This document shows, piece by piece, positions 50,760-59,781 of a stretch of DNA of 64,000 nucleotides. The position numbers were made by a program, and so were the translations under genes. The DNA lies in contig PKEB01000019.1 of NCBI GenBank assembly GCA_002863125.1, forward strand, positions 101,585-165,584. Direction: 5' to 3'. The notes below the pieces were generated by a model that saw nothing but the letters and a program-made list of their open reading frames with translations, made no database searches and was not told the origin of the DNA. Each line of letters opens with the position of its first letter. Position 1 is the stretch's first letter. This DNA comes from Flavobacteriales bacterium. GTDB taxonomy: Bacteria; Bacteroidota; Bacteroidia; Flavobacteriales_D; Sanyastnellaceae.

Positions 50760-52322
50760 ATGAAGCCAATCTTTATCTTATTGCTTTTGTCGTTGGCTTT
50801 TGGCCTGAATGCACAAGAGCGCTATTTGGATGAAATTTTTGATGAGGTGCAAGTCACGGAGGACGTGCAGTACGCCGCGAACATCACGGTGATCACGGCG
50901 CTGCAAGGGCTGCCTCCCATGCAAATGCCTCAGCTTATGGACGTGTACGAGCCCGTAGGCGATACCCTCACCAGCCGTCCACTTATTCTCTTGTTCCACA
51001 CGGGTAATTTCTTGCCGCAGTATGCCAACGGGTCGCCGCTCGGTACGCGCAAAGACAGTTCCATTGTGGAATTGGCCCACCGCTTCGCACGGATGGGGTA
51101 TGTCACGGCATCTGTGGATTACCGACTCGGCTGGAACCCACTCGCGGGCACCCAGGTGGAGCGCACGTACCAATTGATCAACGCGGCGTACCGCGGGGTT
51201 CAGGACGCGCGTACCGCCGTTCGTTACTTCCGCATGAACGCGGCCGAGATGGACAACGAATACGGCATTGACCCGGATAAAATCGCCATGTTCGGCGACG
51301 GTACGGGCGGTTATGTCACCCTGGCATCGGCGACGCTGCAGGACTACAATGACATCATCTTGAACAATTCCGGCGAAGCTATCGAGAGCTTCTGGTACGA
51401 TCCAGGCGACGGGTCGGTCATTCCGATGGTAATTGAAGCCATCAACGGCGACCCAGAGGGCAAGCAGGACGGTTTTGCTCCCGACAGCACCCAACTTTGT
51501 ATCGGTCACTATCCCGACTACAGCTCGGAATTCAACTTCCAGATGAATACGGGCGGCGCTATGGGATCAGCCGAATGGCTGGACGCGGGTGACGTTCCGA
51601 TGGTCAGTTTCCACTGCCCGCACGATCAATTTGCCCCCTATACCACAGGCGTAGTGGTTGTACCTACCACCAACGAGCCGGTCATTGAGGCCACCGGCGC
51701 GTACGACTTCCATGCGATTATCAACGCCCAAGAGGCGCCCAACAACAACGACGTATTCCAGAGCTTGGAATTGGCGGACGATGTTTCGCTTGCGGCCAAT
51801 GCGTTGAACGACGGCATGGACGGGTTGTACCCGGTTTTGAACAACTATGTGGACGGTGCGCCGTCTGAGCCATTCGATAGCTCGCCGTGGCAGTGGTGGG
51901 ATGTGGCTGTTGTGCAGGCCGTTGATACCGCTCAGGGGACTGACATCGCTGCTACGCAGTTGATGATGAACCCCACGATGGGGCCGGACGAAGCATTGCC
52001 CTGGATCGACATCATTCAGGGGTACACGGCTCCGCGTATGGCTGTGGCCATGGGCTTGGTTGAAATCAGCAGCGGCGTCGAGGATGTCGTCAAAGGGGAG
52101 ACCTTCACCGTCTATCCAAATCCGACCAGCGGGTATACGACCATTGCGTTCAGTGAGCCGGCACCGTTCTGTTCGTTGTACACGATGGATGGCCGCATCG
52201 TACGCCAGTGGCCATTGATTGGCGTTGAGGGCAGCTTCTCTGTTGACTTGAGCAACTTGACTGCTGGCACCTACGTGGTCCAGATTGGCAGCGAATCCCA
52301 ATTGGTATCCATCGTCCGTTGA
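50760..52322 (+). CDS. T9SS-secreted alpha/beta-hydrolase-fold protein with altered nucleophile motif
   Basis: 520 residues. Signal peptide 1-19 (MKPIFILLLLSLAFGLNAQ). The fold is that of carboxylesterases (PLILLFHTG, VTASVDYRLGWNP, QDARTAVRYFR), but the nucleophile elbow reads FGDGTGGYVTLAS, that is GxSxG with Gly in place of Ser; the usual catalytic Ser is absent. T9SS domain at about 450-520 (VYPNPTSGYTTIAF ... AGTYVVQIG). It may bind rather than cleave its ligand. A hairpin terminator follows. Confidence 0.83.
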   Translation: MKPIFILLLLSLAFGLNAQERYLDEIFDEVQVTEDVQYAANITVITALQGLPPMQMPQLMDVYEPVGDTLTSRPLILLFHTGNFLPQYANGSPLGTRKDSSIVELAHRFARMGYVTASVDYRLGWNPLAGTQVERTYQLINAAYRGVQDARTAVRYFRMNAAEMDNEYGIDPDKIAMFGDGTGGYVTLASATLQDYNDIILNNSGEAIESFWYDPGDGSVIPMVIEAINGDPEGKQDGFAPDSTQLCIGHYPDYSSEFNFQMNTGGAMGSAEWLDAGDVPMVSFHCPHDQFAPYTTGVVVVPTTNEPVIEATGAYDFHAIINAQEAPNNNDVFQSLELADDVSLAANALNDGMDGLYPVLNNYVDGAPSEPFDSSPWQWWDVAVVQAVDTAQGTDIAATQLMMNPTMGPDEALPWIDIIQGYTAPRMAVAMGLVEISSGVEDVVKGETFTVYPNPTSGYTTIAFSEPAPFCSLYTMDGRIVRQWPLIGVEGSFSVDLSNLTAGTYVVQIGSESQLVSIVR

Positions 52323-52343
52323 TGGGTCGCCTTTCGATGAATC

Positions 52344-52377
52344 AAAACCCCGGGTGCATGTGCATTCGGGGTTTTTT
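52344..52377 (+). terminator. Rho-independent terminator after the hydrolase-fold gene
   Basis: AACCCCG and CGGGGTT pair around a 14-base loop with six T on the plus strand. It lies 22 bases after the stop and also faces the end of the NOS gene. Confidence 0.82.
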
Positions 52378-52415
52378 CATGCCCTGAATCAACGGGTGGT
52401 TGCCCGTGCCGGCAG

Positions 52416-53582
52416 TCATAGGTGAAAGGGACAGCCGTTTGCCGGTTTGGGCTCCTGCCAAGGCGGTGCTTGGTAGAAAAAATTGGTGTGTGTGCACACC
52501 GCATTGTTAAACTCCCGGTGAAACTGCGGCGTCTGTGGACCTGACATAGGCGGATTGAGCCAAGACCAATCCCCGTTTACCTGTCGTTTTCGGCCGGCTT
52601 CGTGGGTACAAAAGGCCTCAAACTGCGCACCGAGGTTGTGGTGGTCTCCGACCGAAATGCCCGCTTTGTCGAAGCTATAGAGCACAGCGCGGTTCAGCTC
52701 GACCAACGCCCGGTCTCGCCACAGCGTCCTTTCGTTCGAGGTGTCGAGGCCGAAGCATTCGGCCACAGCAGGAAGTTGGTTGTACCGATCGGCGTCGGCG
52801 AGGTTGCGTGCGCCGATTTCGGTTCCCATGTAGTATCCGTTGAAGGGTGCAAACGGGTAAACGATGCCTCCGATTTTGAGCGCCATGTCTGCCAAAACGG
52901 GCAAGGCGTACCATTTGAGTCCGAGTTCCGCAAACGACGCGTGATCGGGGTGCTCGAGCAAGACCTCCTTGGCCAAATGAGGTTGTTTCGCGAACACATC
53001 GTGGGTGTGGCCTGGCCATTCATCCCAATAGAATTGCCATGGCAAAAGCGTGAACGCGCCCTGTTTTTCTGGTTTCCATCCAATTTGGAGAAAATGTGCC
53101 GTGATGGCACGGGAGTCGGGGTCACCTTCGCCTTCGAATCCGGCGTAACGGATCAATTGGTGATTGGCCATGCGCAAGCGGTCCGGCTGCCCAGGTGTAC
53201 GCGGAGCAAAAATACTGATGATGCTTTTGATTTTTCCGTCGCGAAAGGCGTCGCTCACATGGGATTTGAGCGCTTCCGCGGCGCACTCCTCGCGGTCTGG
53301 TTCGTTGTGCAACATTCGCAAGTCGCGAACTTCGAGGGAGCGCCAGAGGTGCCTGCCGATGCACCGGTTGCTGTTCTTCCAAGCCAAGCGCGCCCCAAAC
53401 TCGAGTTCCCGGGCAGTGTGGGTGTAGGTGCCCGTTGCCTTAATCTCCTCCGTAATTGCTTTCAATCTCGCCTCACAATCAGCCGCTGAGGGCGGTGCTG
53501 CCTCGGGATGGTCACACCACGTGTTCAGGAAGGCGGCAGCTTCAGATGCGAGGGTGGTATGATCGAGTTGAGTCTGTTGCAT
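52416..53582 (-). CDS. Nitric oxide synthase, oxygenase domain only
   Basis: 388 residues from the ATG at 53582 (a TTG extends it by five). The haem-thiolate region is AWKNSNRCIGRHLW with Cys74 as ligand. GLKWYALPVLADMALKIGG, then FNGYYMGTEIGARNLADADRY (substrate-binding Glu near 254) and DWSWLNPPMSGPQTP (pterin side) follow in order. No reductase domain and no N-terminal zinc hook, as in other bacterial NOS. Uncommon in Bacteroidota; donor electrons must come from a separate flavoprotein or ferredoxin. It makes NO from arginine. Downstream of the DEAD-box gene by 42 bases. Confidence 0.93.
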   Translation of the reverse strand: MQQTQLDHTTLASEAAAFLNTWCDHPEAAPPSAADCEARLKAITEEIKATGTYTHTARELEFGARLAWKNSNRCIGRHLWRSLEVRDLRMLHNEPDREECAAEALKSHVSDAFRDGKIKSIISIFAPRTPGQPDRLRMANHQLIRYAGFEGEGDPDSRAITAHFLQIGWKPEKQGAFTLLPWQFYWDEWPGHTHDVFAKQPHLAKEVLLEHPDHASFAELGLKWYALPVLADMALKIGGIVYPFAPFNGYYMGTEIGARNLADADRYNQLPAVAECFGLDTSNERTLWRDRALVELNRAVLYSFDKAGISVGDHHNLGAQFEAFCTHEAGRKRQVNGDWSWLNPPMSGPQTPQFHREFNNAVCTHTNFFYQAPPWQEPKPANGCPFHL

Positions 53583-53624
53583 GCGGTTGTAATCCAAGCG
53601 GAGCTGCCTGCAAAATGTTCACGG

Positions 53625-55025
53625 TCAGTTGCTGCCAGGTTTGAATTTTCGGCTTCCAAAGTTATTCCCACTTTTTTTGCGGGCAGGGCGTTTGCCGCGT
53701 CCGCTTGCACTTCCTTGCCCAGCCCTTGATTGTCCGCCATGGGACCCGCCCTTTTTGAAGGGACGCTTTTTGCGCGGTTTTTTCTTAAACGACTGATTAC
53801 CGCCTTGTGATCGGTTGCCGCCGCTGCCTTTATTGCCCTCATTGGAGCGCGTACCTCGACCTCGGTGAAGCGGAATGTCTTCCATGCCGTTGTGCCAGGG
53901 GTGGCCTTCGATCACGGGCACTTCTCGGTCCATCAAGCGTTGGATGTCTTCCATGTATTTGCGCTCGTCGGCTTCGTTGACCAGTGACCAGGCGACGCCG
54001 CTGGCGCCGGCGCGTCCAGTCCGGCCGATGCGGTGTACGTACGTCTCCGAAATGTTGGGAACCTCGAAGTTGATGACGTGGCTCACGCCCGTGACGTCAA
54101 TGCCGCGTGAGGCAATGTCCGTAGCAATCAGGATGTTCAAGTCACCAGCTCGGAAGGCCTTCATGGCGCGGTCGCGCTGAGGCTGGGTCTTGTTGCCGTG
54201 GATGGCTTCGGACTTGATTTTGTTGCGCTTCAGGTAGCGGACGACTTTGTCTGCGCCGTACTTGGTGCGGGTAAAGACCAAGGCGGTTTCGACCTCATCT
54301 TGCTTCAACAGGTGCACCAAGAGGTCGCGTTTGTCATTTTGGTTGACAAACAGCATGTGCTGGTCCACCGTATCAGCCGCAGTGCTTTCCTGTGCCACCT
54401 CCACGCGCTCGGGGTCCTTGAGCATGGTACTGGCGAACTGCAAAATATTCGGCGGCATCGTTGCTGAGAAGAAGAGGGATTGCCGCTTCTGCGGGAGGTG
54501 CTTGACCACGCGTCGCAGGTCGTGGATGAACCCCATGTCCATCATGGTATCCGCTTCATCGAGCACGAAGTAGTCCAAGTGCTGAAGGTTGACAAACCCC
54601 TGGTCCATGAGGTCGAGCAAACGACCGGGCGTGGCGACCACAATGTCAACGCCACGTCGAAGCTTTTGAACTTGCCGGTGCTGGCTGACCCCGCCAAAAA
54701 GCGTTACCGAGAACAGCTTCATGCCCTTCGTATAGCCGAGGATATTGTCCTCGATCTGCATCGCCAGCTCCCGAGTCGGAGTGAGGATAAGTCCTCGAAT
54801 AGGGCGGAATTGACCACTATACCGCTCAAGGTGGAGGCGGTGGATCATGGGCAGGCTGAAGGCCGCGGTTTTTCCGGTTCCGGTTTGTGCGACCCCGAGG
54901 ACGTCATGACCGGCGAGCACTTTGGGAATGGCTTGGGCTTGAATGGGGGTTGGGGTTTCATAGCCCAACGCTTGGATGGCCTTCAATACCGGAGAGCAGA
55001 GGCCCAGATCGTCAAATGAATTCAA
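53625..55025 (-). CDS. DEAD-box RNA helicase (RhlE-like)
   Basis: 466 residues. Start codon at 55025 is TTG; no in-frame ATG fits. Motifs in order: TPIQAQAIP (Q), AQTGTGKT (I), TPTRELA (Ia), DEAD in VLDEADTMMDMGF (II), SAT (III), HRIGRTGRAG (VI). The C-terminal 80 residues are Gly/Arg/Ser/Lys-rich, as in cold-adapted helicases that bind RNA. It remodels ribosomal or mRNA structures. Upstream of the NOS gene by 42 bases, so possibly co-transcribed. Confidence 0.93.
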   Translation of the reverse strand: MNSFDDLGLCSPVLKAIQALGYETPTPIQAQAIPKVLAGHDVLGVAQTGTGKTAAFSLPMIHRLHLERYSGQFRPIRGLILTPTRELAMQIEDNILGYTKGMKLFSVTLFGGVSQHRQVQKLRRGVDIVVATPGRLLDLMDQGFVNLQHLDYFVLDEADTMMDMGFIHDLRRVVKHLPQKRQSLFFSATMPPNILQFASTMLKDPERVEVAQESTAADTVDQHMLFVNQNDKRDLLVHLLKQDEVETALVFTRTKYGADKVVRYLKRNKIKSEAIHGNKTQPQRDRAMKAFRAGDLNILIATDIASRGIDVTGVSHVINFEVPNISETYVHRIGRTGRAGASGVAWSLVNEADERKYMEDIQRLMDREVPVIEGHPWHNGMEDIPLHRGRGTRSNEGNKGSGGNRSQGGNQSFKKKPRKKRPFKKGGSHGGQSRAGQGSASGRGKRPARKKSGNNFGSRKFKPGSN

Positions 55026-55160
55026 AAGGATATCGCATCGTGAAAGGAACAGTTTCGCTCAAATCATGCAACAAAGGTCGGTGAAGAGCGAAGACGGGAA
55101 ACCCTGCTTTTGATTTCTTTTCACTATGTTGTGATGACAATCACCAATACAATAAATGCG

Positions 55161-56828
55161 ATGCCAAAATTAACCCTGCGAAACCGGTTTTTCGGCCTCA
55201 TTCTGCTGGCGATATCCATCGTTGCCGTGGCCTGTAATGGCCAGTATTTTACGGCGACCAAATACTATTCAGCACAGATTGAGGAGGCCCTCGAAAGCAT
55301 CAAGACCCCGGCGTTTTACAATGTGTTTGTAACGCTGAAAGAGCGGGAGATCTTCCAATTAGACTACTTTTTTTATGACCGTGAAGCGCGTTCAGTTGTG
55401 GGTGTTTACAAGGAGGTAAATCCTGAGCTAGCGGAGCGAAACTATCGGTATGCACCCAAGATGAACCGGTATACGCGGAATAAAAATGGAAGCATTGACG
55501 GGCCGGGAGGTTTGGTGTATGAAATTCGGATTCAAGCAAATGAAGTGATTTTCGATGGAGGAATCGCTTCGGAGGGTGCACGCATAAAGATTCCCATCGA
55601 GAATATCTACCAGCTTGACTTGCTGGAGCACAATTATGCCGCAGGTATTTTAAGGAAATTAGGGGGAGGAGTTGCCGCTGTGGGGGCGACTGTATGGACC
55701 TTCTTTGCATTTATCTGGTCTTGCCCCTTCATTTACATCCAGGACGGCGACACGGAACGGTTCATGGGCGAGTTGTTCAGTGGTTCTGTAACGGAAAACA
55801 TGGGCCGTCACGATTTCATGCCGCTCCCCGGCTTTGAGCCCGTAGACGGCATCTATGAATTGCGCATTGCCAATGAGATGAAAGAGCGCCAATACACGGA
55901 CTTAGCGGTACTCGAGGCGGTAGAGCATCCGGCGGGGATGGAAGTATTGATGACGCCCGAAGGGACTCCCATCCTGTTCGCGGCACCCCAACTGCCAGTG
56001 GAGGCAGTGACGGACCAAGGAACCAATTGCGCTACACTAATGGCTGAGCGCGACGGCATAGCGTACGACTTCACCGATGAAAGCGCCCACAACGAAGACT
56101 TTAGCTCGCTGTCCCTTGCCTTTGACAACCCCACAGGCTCGAACCAGGCTCATGTGATCTTGCACGTGAAGAACACAATGTGGTCGGGAATGATGTACGA
56201 GGCCTTCACGAGCATGTTCGGCGGTCGGTACGACGATTATGTTGAACACCAGCGCAACCGTTCGGCTGAACAGAAAACGCAATGGCTTAAAGACCAAGGC
56301 CAGATGTTGGAAGTTCAACTTCGCCGCGACGGACGGTGGGAAACGGTTCATTGGGTGAACCTTCCGGGGCCGTATGCATTCCGAAGCGAGGTGGTGCCTT
56401 TGGACCTGTCGAATACAAGCGAAGAGTCTGTTGAGCTCCGCCTGGTGGCCGGGTACCATTTCTGGGAATTGGATTACGCGGCCATCGACTACACCGAGCA
56501 GCCAGGGCTTTCCAAGACCCCGTTGGCCCTCTTGAGTGTAGAAGACGAACAAGGCCAGGACGTGGCTTCCCATCTCTTGGAAGTAGACGGTGATTACCTC
56601 GAGCGTTTGTTCATTGGGGCCGATGCGACCTTGAAATTTCAGGCCCTCCCCGCTCCTGAGCCCGGTAACGCGCGCAGCTTATTTATGCATGCATACGGCT
56701 ACTATGAGCCTATTCGTGAATACGAGGGCATTCCCAACATGACCGAATTGCGCAAATTCAAGGAGCCCGGACACTTCGCCCGGTTCTCCAAAGAGCGGTT
56801 CAACGACATCGCGGGAATTACACCATGA
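55161..56828 (+). CDS. Uncharacterised lipoprotein coupled to a radical SAM gene
   Basis: 555 residues from the ATG at 55161, picked for its lipobox IVAVAC; an upstream start is less likely. A hydrophobic segment lies near 170-190 (VAAVGATVWTFFAFIW). C-terminal part contains RSLFMHAYGYYEP and is mixed alpha-beta. No known domain is recognised. The first third is more A+T-rich than the rest. The stop overlaps the start of the radical SAM gene (ATGA), indicating translational coupling and a joint function. Confidence 0.7.
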   Translation: MPKLTLRNRFFGLILLAISIVAVACNGQYFTATKYYSAQIEEALESIKTPAFYNVFVTLKEREIFQLDYFFYDREARSVVGVYKEVNPELAERNYRYAPKMNRYTRNKNGSIDGPGGLVYEIRIQANEVIFDGGIASEGARIKIPIENIYQLDLLEHNYAAGILRKLGGGVAAVGATVWTFFAFIWSCPFIYIQDGDTERFMGELFSGSVTENMGRHDFMPLPGFEPVDGIYELRIANEMKERQYTDLAVLEAVEHPAGMEVLMTPEGTPILFAAPQLPVEAVTDQGTNCATLMAERDGIAYDFTDESAHNEDFSSLSLAFDNPTGSNQAHVILHVKNTMWSGMMYEAFTSMFGGRYDDYVEHQRNRSAEQKTQWLKDQGQMLEVQLRRDGRWETVHWVNLPGPYAFRSEVVPLDLSNTSEESVELRLVAGYHFWELDYAAIDYTEQPGLSKTPLALLSVEDEQGQDVASHLLEVDGDYLERLFIGADATLKFQALPAPEPGNARSLFMHAYGYYEPIREYEGIPNMTELRKFKEPGHFARFSKERFNDIAGITP

Positions 56829-58051
56829 GCGTCGACCCCACTCCTGCCAAGGTGATCCAGCCGCTGGACGTGGATTACGATGCCATTCGGTCCAGCAATC
56901 CGCATCGGATGGTGCATGGCGTAGAAGCGCGATTGATTCGGCTGCGCCAGCAGGCCATCAATGTGTGGACCGCCGTGCAAGCTTACCGTTCGCCCGCCGG
57001 AATTCGGGCGGTGATCGCTCGATTGAGAGAGCACCGTGCCCTTGCCTCCGGGGGAAAGCGGGTGGTGAAACTCGTCAACGCGTCCGGCCGCAACCATTGG
57101 CGGCTGTTTATCCCCGCTAACACTTCGCCCCTGCATGTTCCTTTCTTGAAAGGAGAGCTGAACCGCCTTGTGCCCCATAGCAGCGGTGGCCATGAGTTGG
57201 CCGTGGTGTTTTTGTCGGTGACCAAGAAATGCCCGCTCAAATGCGAGCATTGCTTCGAGTGGGACAACCTCAACCAGAAAGAGGTCATCGGCCCCGAAGA
57301 CATCAACCGCATGATCGAAAACCTGCAGTCGATGGGGGCGACCAATATCGCTTTCACGGGCGGTGAACCGATGCTCCGGGTGCGGGAAATGGCGGAGTCC
57401 ATCCGGCGCTACAAATCGAAGTCGCAGTTTTGGATCCTGACCTCGGGATTCAATTTTACCGCAGCCAATGCCGCTGAATTGCGCAGCGCTGGGGCGCACG
57501 GCGTGGTGGTGAGCATCGACCATTACGACCCACTGGCGCACGATCAATTCCGCGGAACACAAGGGTCTTTCCGAGATGCCATCACGGCGGTCAAGCACGC
57601 CCTCGACCAAGGGTACCTGACAGCGATTTCGACGTGCGTGACGCGCGAGAACGCCAACCGGGAATACATCGACGCGTTCATGGACTTAGCGAAAAGCCTC
57701 GGAGTCGGCTTCGTGCAATGGATTGAGCCCAAGGCTGTCGGCCACTACGCCATGCAAGATGTGCTCCTCAAACCAGAGCACCAAGCGGTTTTGGAGGAGG
57801 CGTTACTGGATTACACCTACACGGATGCTTACAAAGACCACCCCTTGGTTATCTACCATGAATACTACCAACGGAAGCTCGGCTGTTTTGCCGCCGGCAA
57901 CAAAATGGTCTACGTAGATACCGATGGCGACTTGATGTCGTGCCCGTTCTGCCACCGGAAAGGGGGAAGCTTGCTCGGCGACGATTTTCGGCAATCCCTT
58001 GAAAACCTCCGTACGGCAGGCTGTTCAGATTATGGGCCGGTTATGGTGTGA
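56825..58051 (+). CDS. Radical SAM protein with C-terminal Cys cluster
   Basis: 408 residues. CPLKCEHCFEW gives the CxxxCxxC iron-sulphur motif near 137-144; TGGEPML follows near 179, then a TIM-barrel-like body. The C-terminal region contains GCFAAGN, MSCPFCHR and AGCSDYG, four additional Cys that could hold an auxiliary SPASM-type cluster. Such enzymes often modify peptides or cofactors. No short precursor peptide is seen nearby; the coupled upstream lipoprotein may be the partner. Its 3' end overlaps the convergent CotH gene by 11 bases. Confidence 0.88.
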   Translation: MSVDPTPAKVIQPLDVDYDAIRSSNPHRMVHGVEARLIRLRQQAINVWTAVQAYRSPAGIRAVIARLREHRALASGGKRVVKLVNASGRNHWRLFIPANTSPLHVPFLKGELNRLVPHSSGGHELAVVFLSVTKKCPLKCEHCFEWDNLNQKEVIGPEDINRMIENLQSMGATNIAFTGGEPMLRVREMAESIRRYKSKSQFWILTSGFNFTAANAAELRSAGAHGVVVSIDHYDPLAHDQFRGTQGSFRDAITAVKHALDQGYLTAISTCVTRENANREYIDAFMDLAKSLGVGFVQWIEPKAVGHYAMQDVLLKPEHQAVLEEALLDYTYTDAYKDHPLVIYHEYYQRKLGCFAAGNKMVYVDTDGDLMSCPFCHRKGGSLLGDDFRQSLENLRTAGCSDYGPVMV

Positions 58052-59597
58052 TGTGCAGCTTGACAGCGGCATCAGTTCCCCATTCCGGACAATTCAAGAC
58101 GTAGAGCCCGGGGGGCAGGTTGAGGTCGTAGGAAGATTGCCGTGAGGCCGTGCTGATGGTGCGCACCAATTGACCTTGGAGGTCGTACACCTCGATTGTG
58201 GGGCGTTCACCTGTGGCGTTCCAAGCGAGGGTCACTCGTCCGTTAGTGGGGTTTGGATACACTGAAAAAGGCTGCTGGTCGGACAGGCCGGATGTACCCA
58301 GCCCCGTGCAATCCACCTCATTGGCCACAAACGCGCTGCGATCGGCCACGAAGGAGTGCAGGCCGTAGAGTGCACCGCCCGGCCCTCCACTTCCGCCCGG
58401 CCCTCCAGTGCCGAGGTTATTGTCGAAGTTGGCCGCGAAGTCGGCGTTGGAATACATCTTATTGGCGTCGCTGTACACCGCGCTTTGGATCAGCGCTTGG
58501 ATGGCATCGAGGCGCGGGTCGAGGTATTCGGAATTGAAATAGAGCTCCCGGAGTTCACACATCTCCGCCAAGTAGGCATTTTTCAAGTTGTCGTTCGCTA
58601 GGATGCGCTCGAGCAAGGGCCGGTCGAAATTGCCACCATCGAATTCCACATCGAGCTCAGTCATATCTCCCGGAACGCCAAAAGCATAGCTTCCAAACGT
58701 CTCATTGCAGTCCCACTTAATCCATTGCCAGCGCCCGAGGGTGGTATTCTGATAGAGGTAGTAATTGCGTGCGGAGAGGGTATAGCTGTCCAAGTTGGCG
58801 AACAGGTTGTCCAACGCCGCCGAACGCAGATATGCCTGTAAATCGAGGTGCTCACCGAGTTCGTTTTCGAATTGCTCGTCTGAGGCCGTATTGATGAATT
58901 CGATGAACCCAATGAAATCCGACCAATCGTCCGATTCGTTCATTTTGAGTTCGTAGGCATCGCCATAGTCCGAGGCGTCAGGGCCTTCGTAGATGAGGCT
59001 CGCTTCGTCGCTGCCCGGCCCGAAATTGGATCCGGCCTTGAAGAGCATGCCGTCGTCGTCGCCGATGCTGTGGTCGAGGAATTGGTCGTCAATCTGTTCC
59101 ACGACCGTATAAAAGCCCCACGCTTCGCCGTTGTACCGTACTTCCGCAAACGTGGCCCGTGGCGCCAATACGCCATCGTCTTCACACAGGTCCAAGAAGA
59201 CCTTTTCCCGGGCAAACGTCGGGTCCTTGAAGCCGTTGTTGAAATTTAGCTTCTTGAGCAAATCATAGGCTTGGCCCGCAATGAAGCGGTTGAAGTCCAC
59301 CTTGAATGGCTTCTTGTTGCCGGGGTGGTTCATGCTTGAATTGCCCTTCAACCGGATGCCCACCGAATCCAGGGTGGTGGTGTCAACTTCGGTAGCGATG
59401 GTGATGGCTGCGGGGATGTAATTCTGTTCGCCATAGTACTCGGTTAGCAGCTCATTCCAATAGGATGGGCTGTAAAAATCAATGTCGACCTGGAGGATGT
59501 GATCCGGGCCAAAGACGTTGTTTCCCTCGGTTTGAGCGGCACACGGCGAACATAAAATTAGAGCAAAAAACCAATTGGTTATGCGAAGTCCGTTCAT
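58041..59597 (-). CDS. CotH-family kinase-like protein with T9SS sorting domain
   Basis: 518 residues. Signal peptide 1-21. CotH core near 40-330: VGIRLKGNSSMNHPGNKKPFKVDFN, NFNNGFKDPTFAREKVFLDL, and WQWIKWDCNETFG (catalytic Asp region) in the expected order. The C-terminal domain (SVYPNPTNGRVTLAW ... PGLYVLNCPEWG) is a T9SS sorting signal. CotH proteins are secreted Ser/Thr or polyphosphate-type kinases, targets unknown; here it would act outside the cell. Stop overlaps the radical SAM gene end. Confidence 0.9.
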   Translation of the reverse strand: MNGLRITNWFFALILCSPCAAQTEGNNVFGPDHILQVDIDFYSPSYWNELLTEYYGEQNYIPAAITIATEVDTTTLDSVGIRLKGNSSMNHPGNKKPFKVDFNRFIAGQAYDLLKKLNFNNGFKDPTFAREKVFLDLCEDDGVLAPRATFAEVRYNGEAWGFYTVVEQIDDQFLDHSIGDDDGMLFKAGSNFGPGSDEASLIYEGPDASDYGDAYELKMNESDDWSDFIGFIEFINTASDEQFENELGEHLDLQAYLRSAALDNLFANLDSYTLSARNYYLYQNTTLGRWQWIKWDCNETFGSYAFGVPGDMTELDVEFDGGNFDRPLLERILANDNLKNAYLAEMCELRELYFNSEYLDPRLDAIQALIQSAVYSDANKMYSNADFAANFDNNLGTGGPGGSGGPGGALYGLHSFVADRSAFVANEVDCTGLGTSGLSDQQPFSVYPNPTNGRVTLAWNATGERPTIEVYDLQGQLVRTISTASRQSSYDLNLPPGLYVLNCPEWGTDAAVKLHITP

Positions 59598-59670
59598 GAT
59601 ATCTAGTTGAATTGAAATTGGTCACAGCTGAATTGCCTCCGAATTCGCCGAAATACCAAGGTAAGAAAGT

Positions 59671-59706
59671 AAAAACCTCGTGACGATTTCGAGTCACGAG
59701 GTTTTT
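59671..59706 (-). terminator. Strong terminator of the tail-fibre-like operon
   Basis: A 14-bp perfect inverted repeat (AAAAACCTCGTGAC/GTCACGAGGTTTTT) with an 8-base loop and flanking A and T runs works on both strands. It follows the stop at 59782 and precedes the CotH start on the same strand. Confidence 0.9.
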
Positions 59707-59781
59707 AAGGACTGGTAGTCTAGCGTTTCGCGGTCCAGAACCACTATTTCAAGGAAATCCTTTGGTCCATTTGTTGACCGA

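Noticed and set aside
52602..53489. Plus-strand open frame of 295 codons
   Set aside because: Antisense to the NOS oxygenase gene.
56702..57610. Minus-strand open frame of 302 codons
   Set aside because: Antisense to the radical SAM gene and the end of the lipoprotein gene; no domain.
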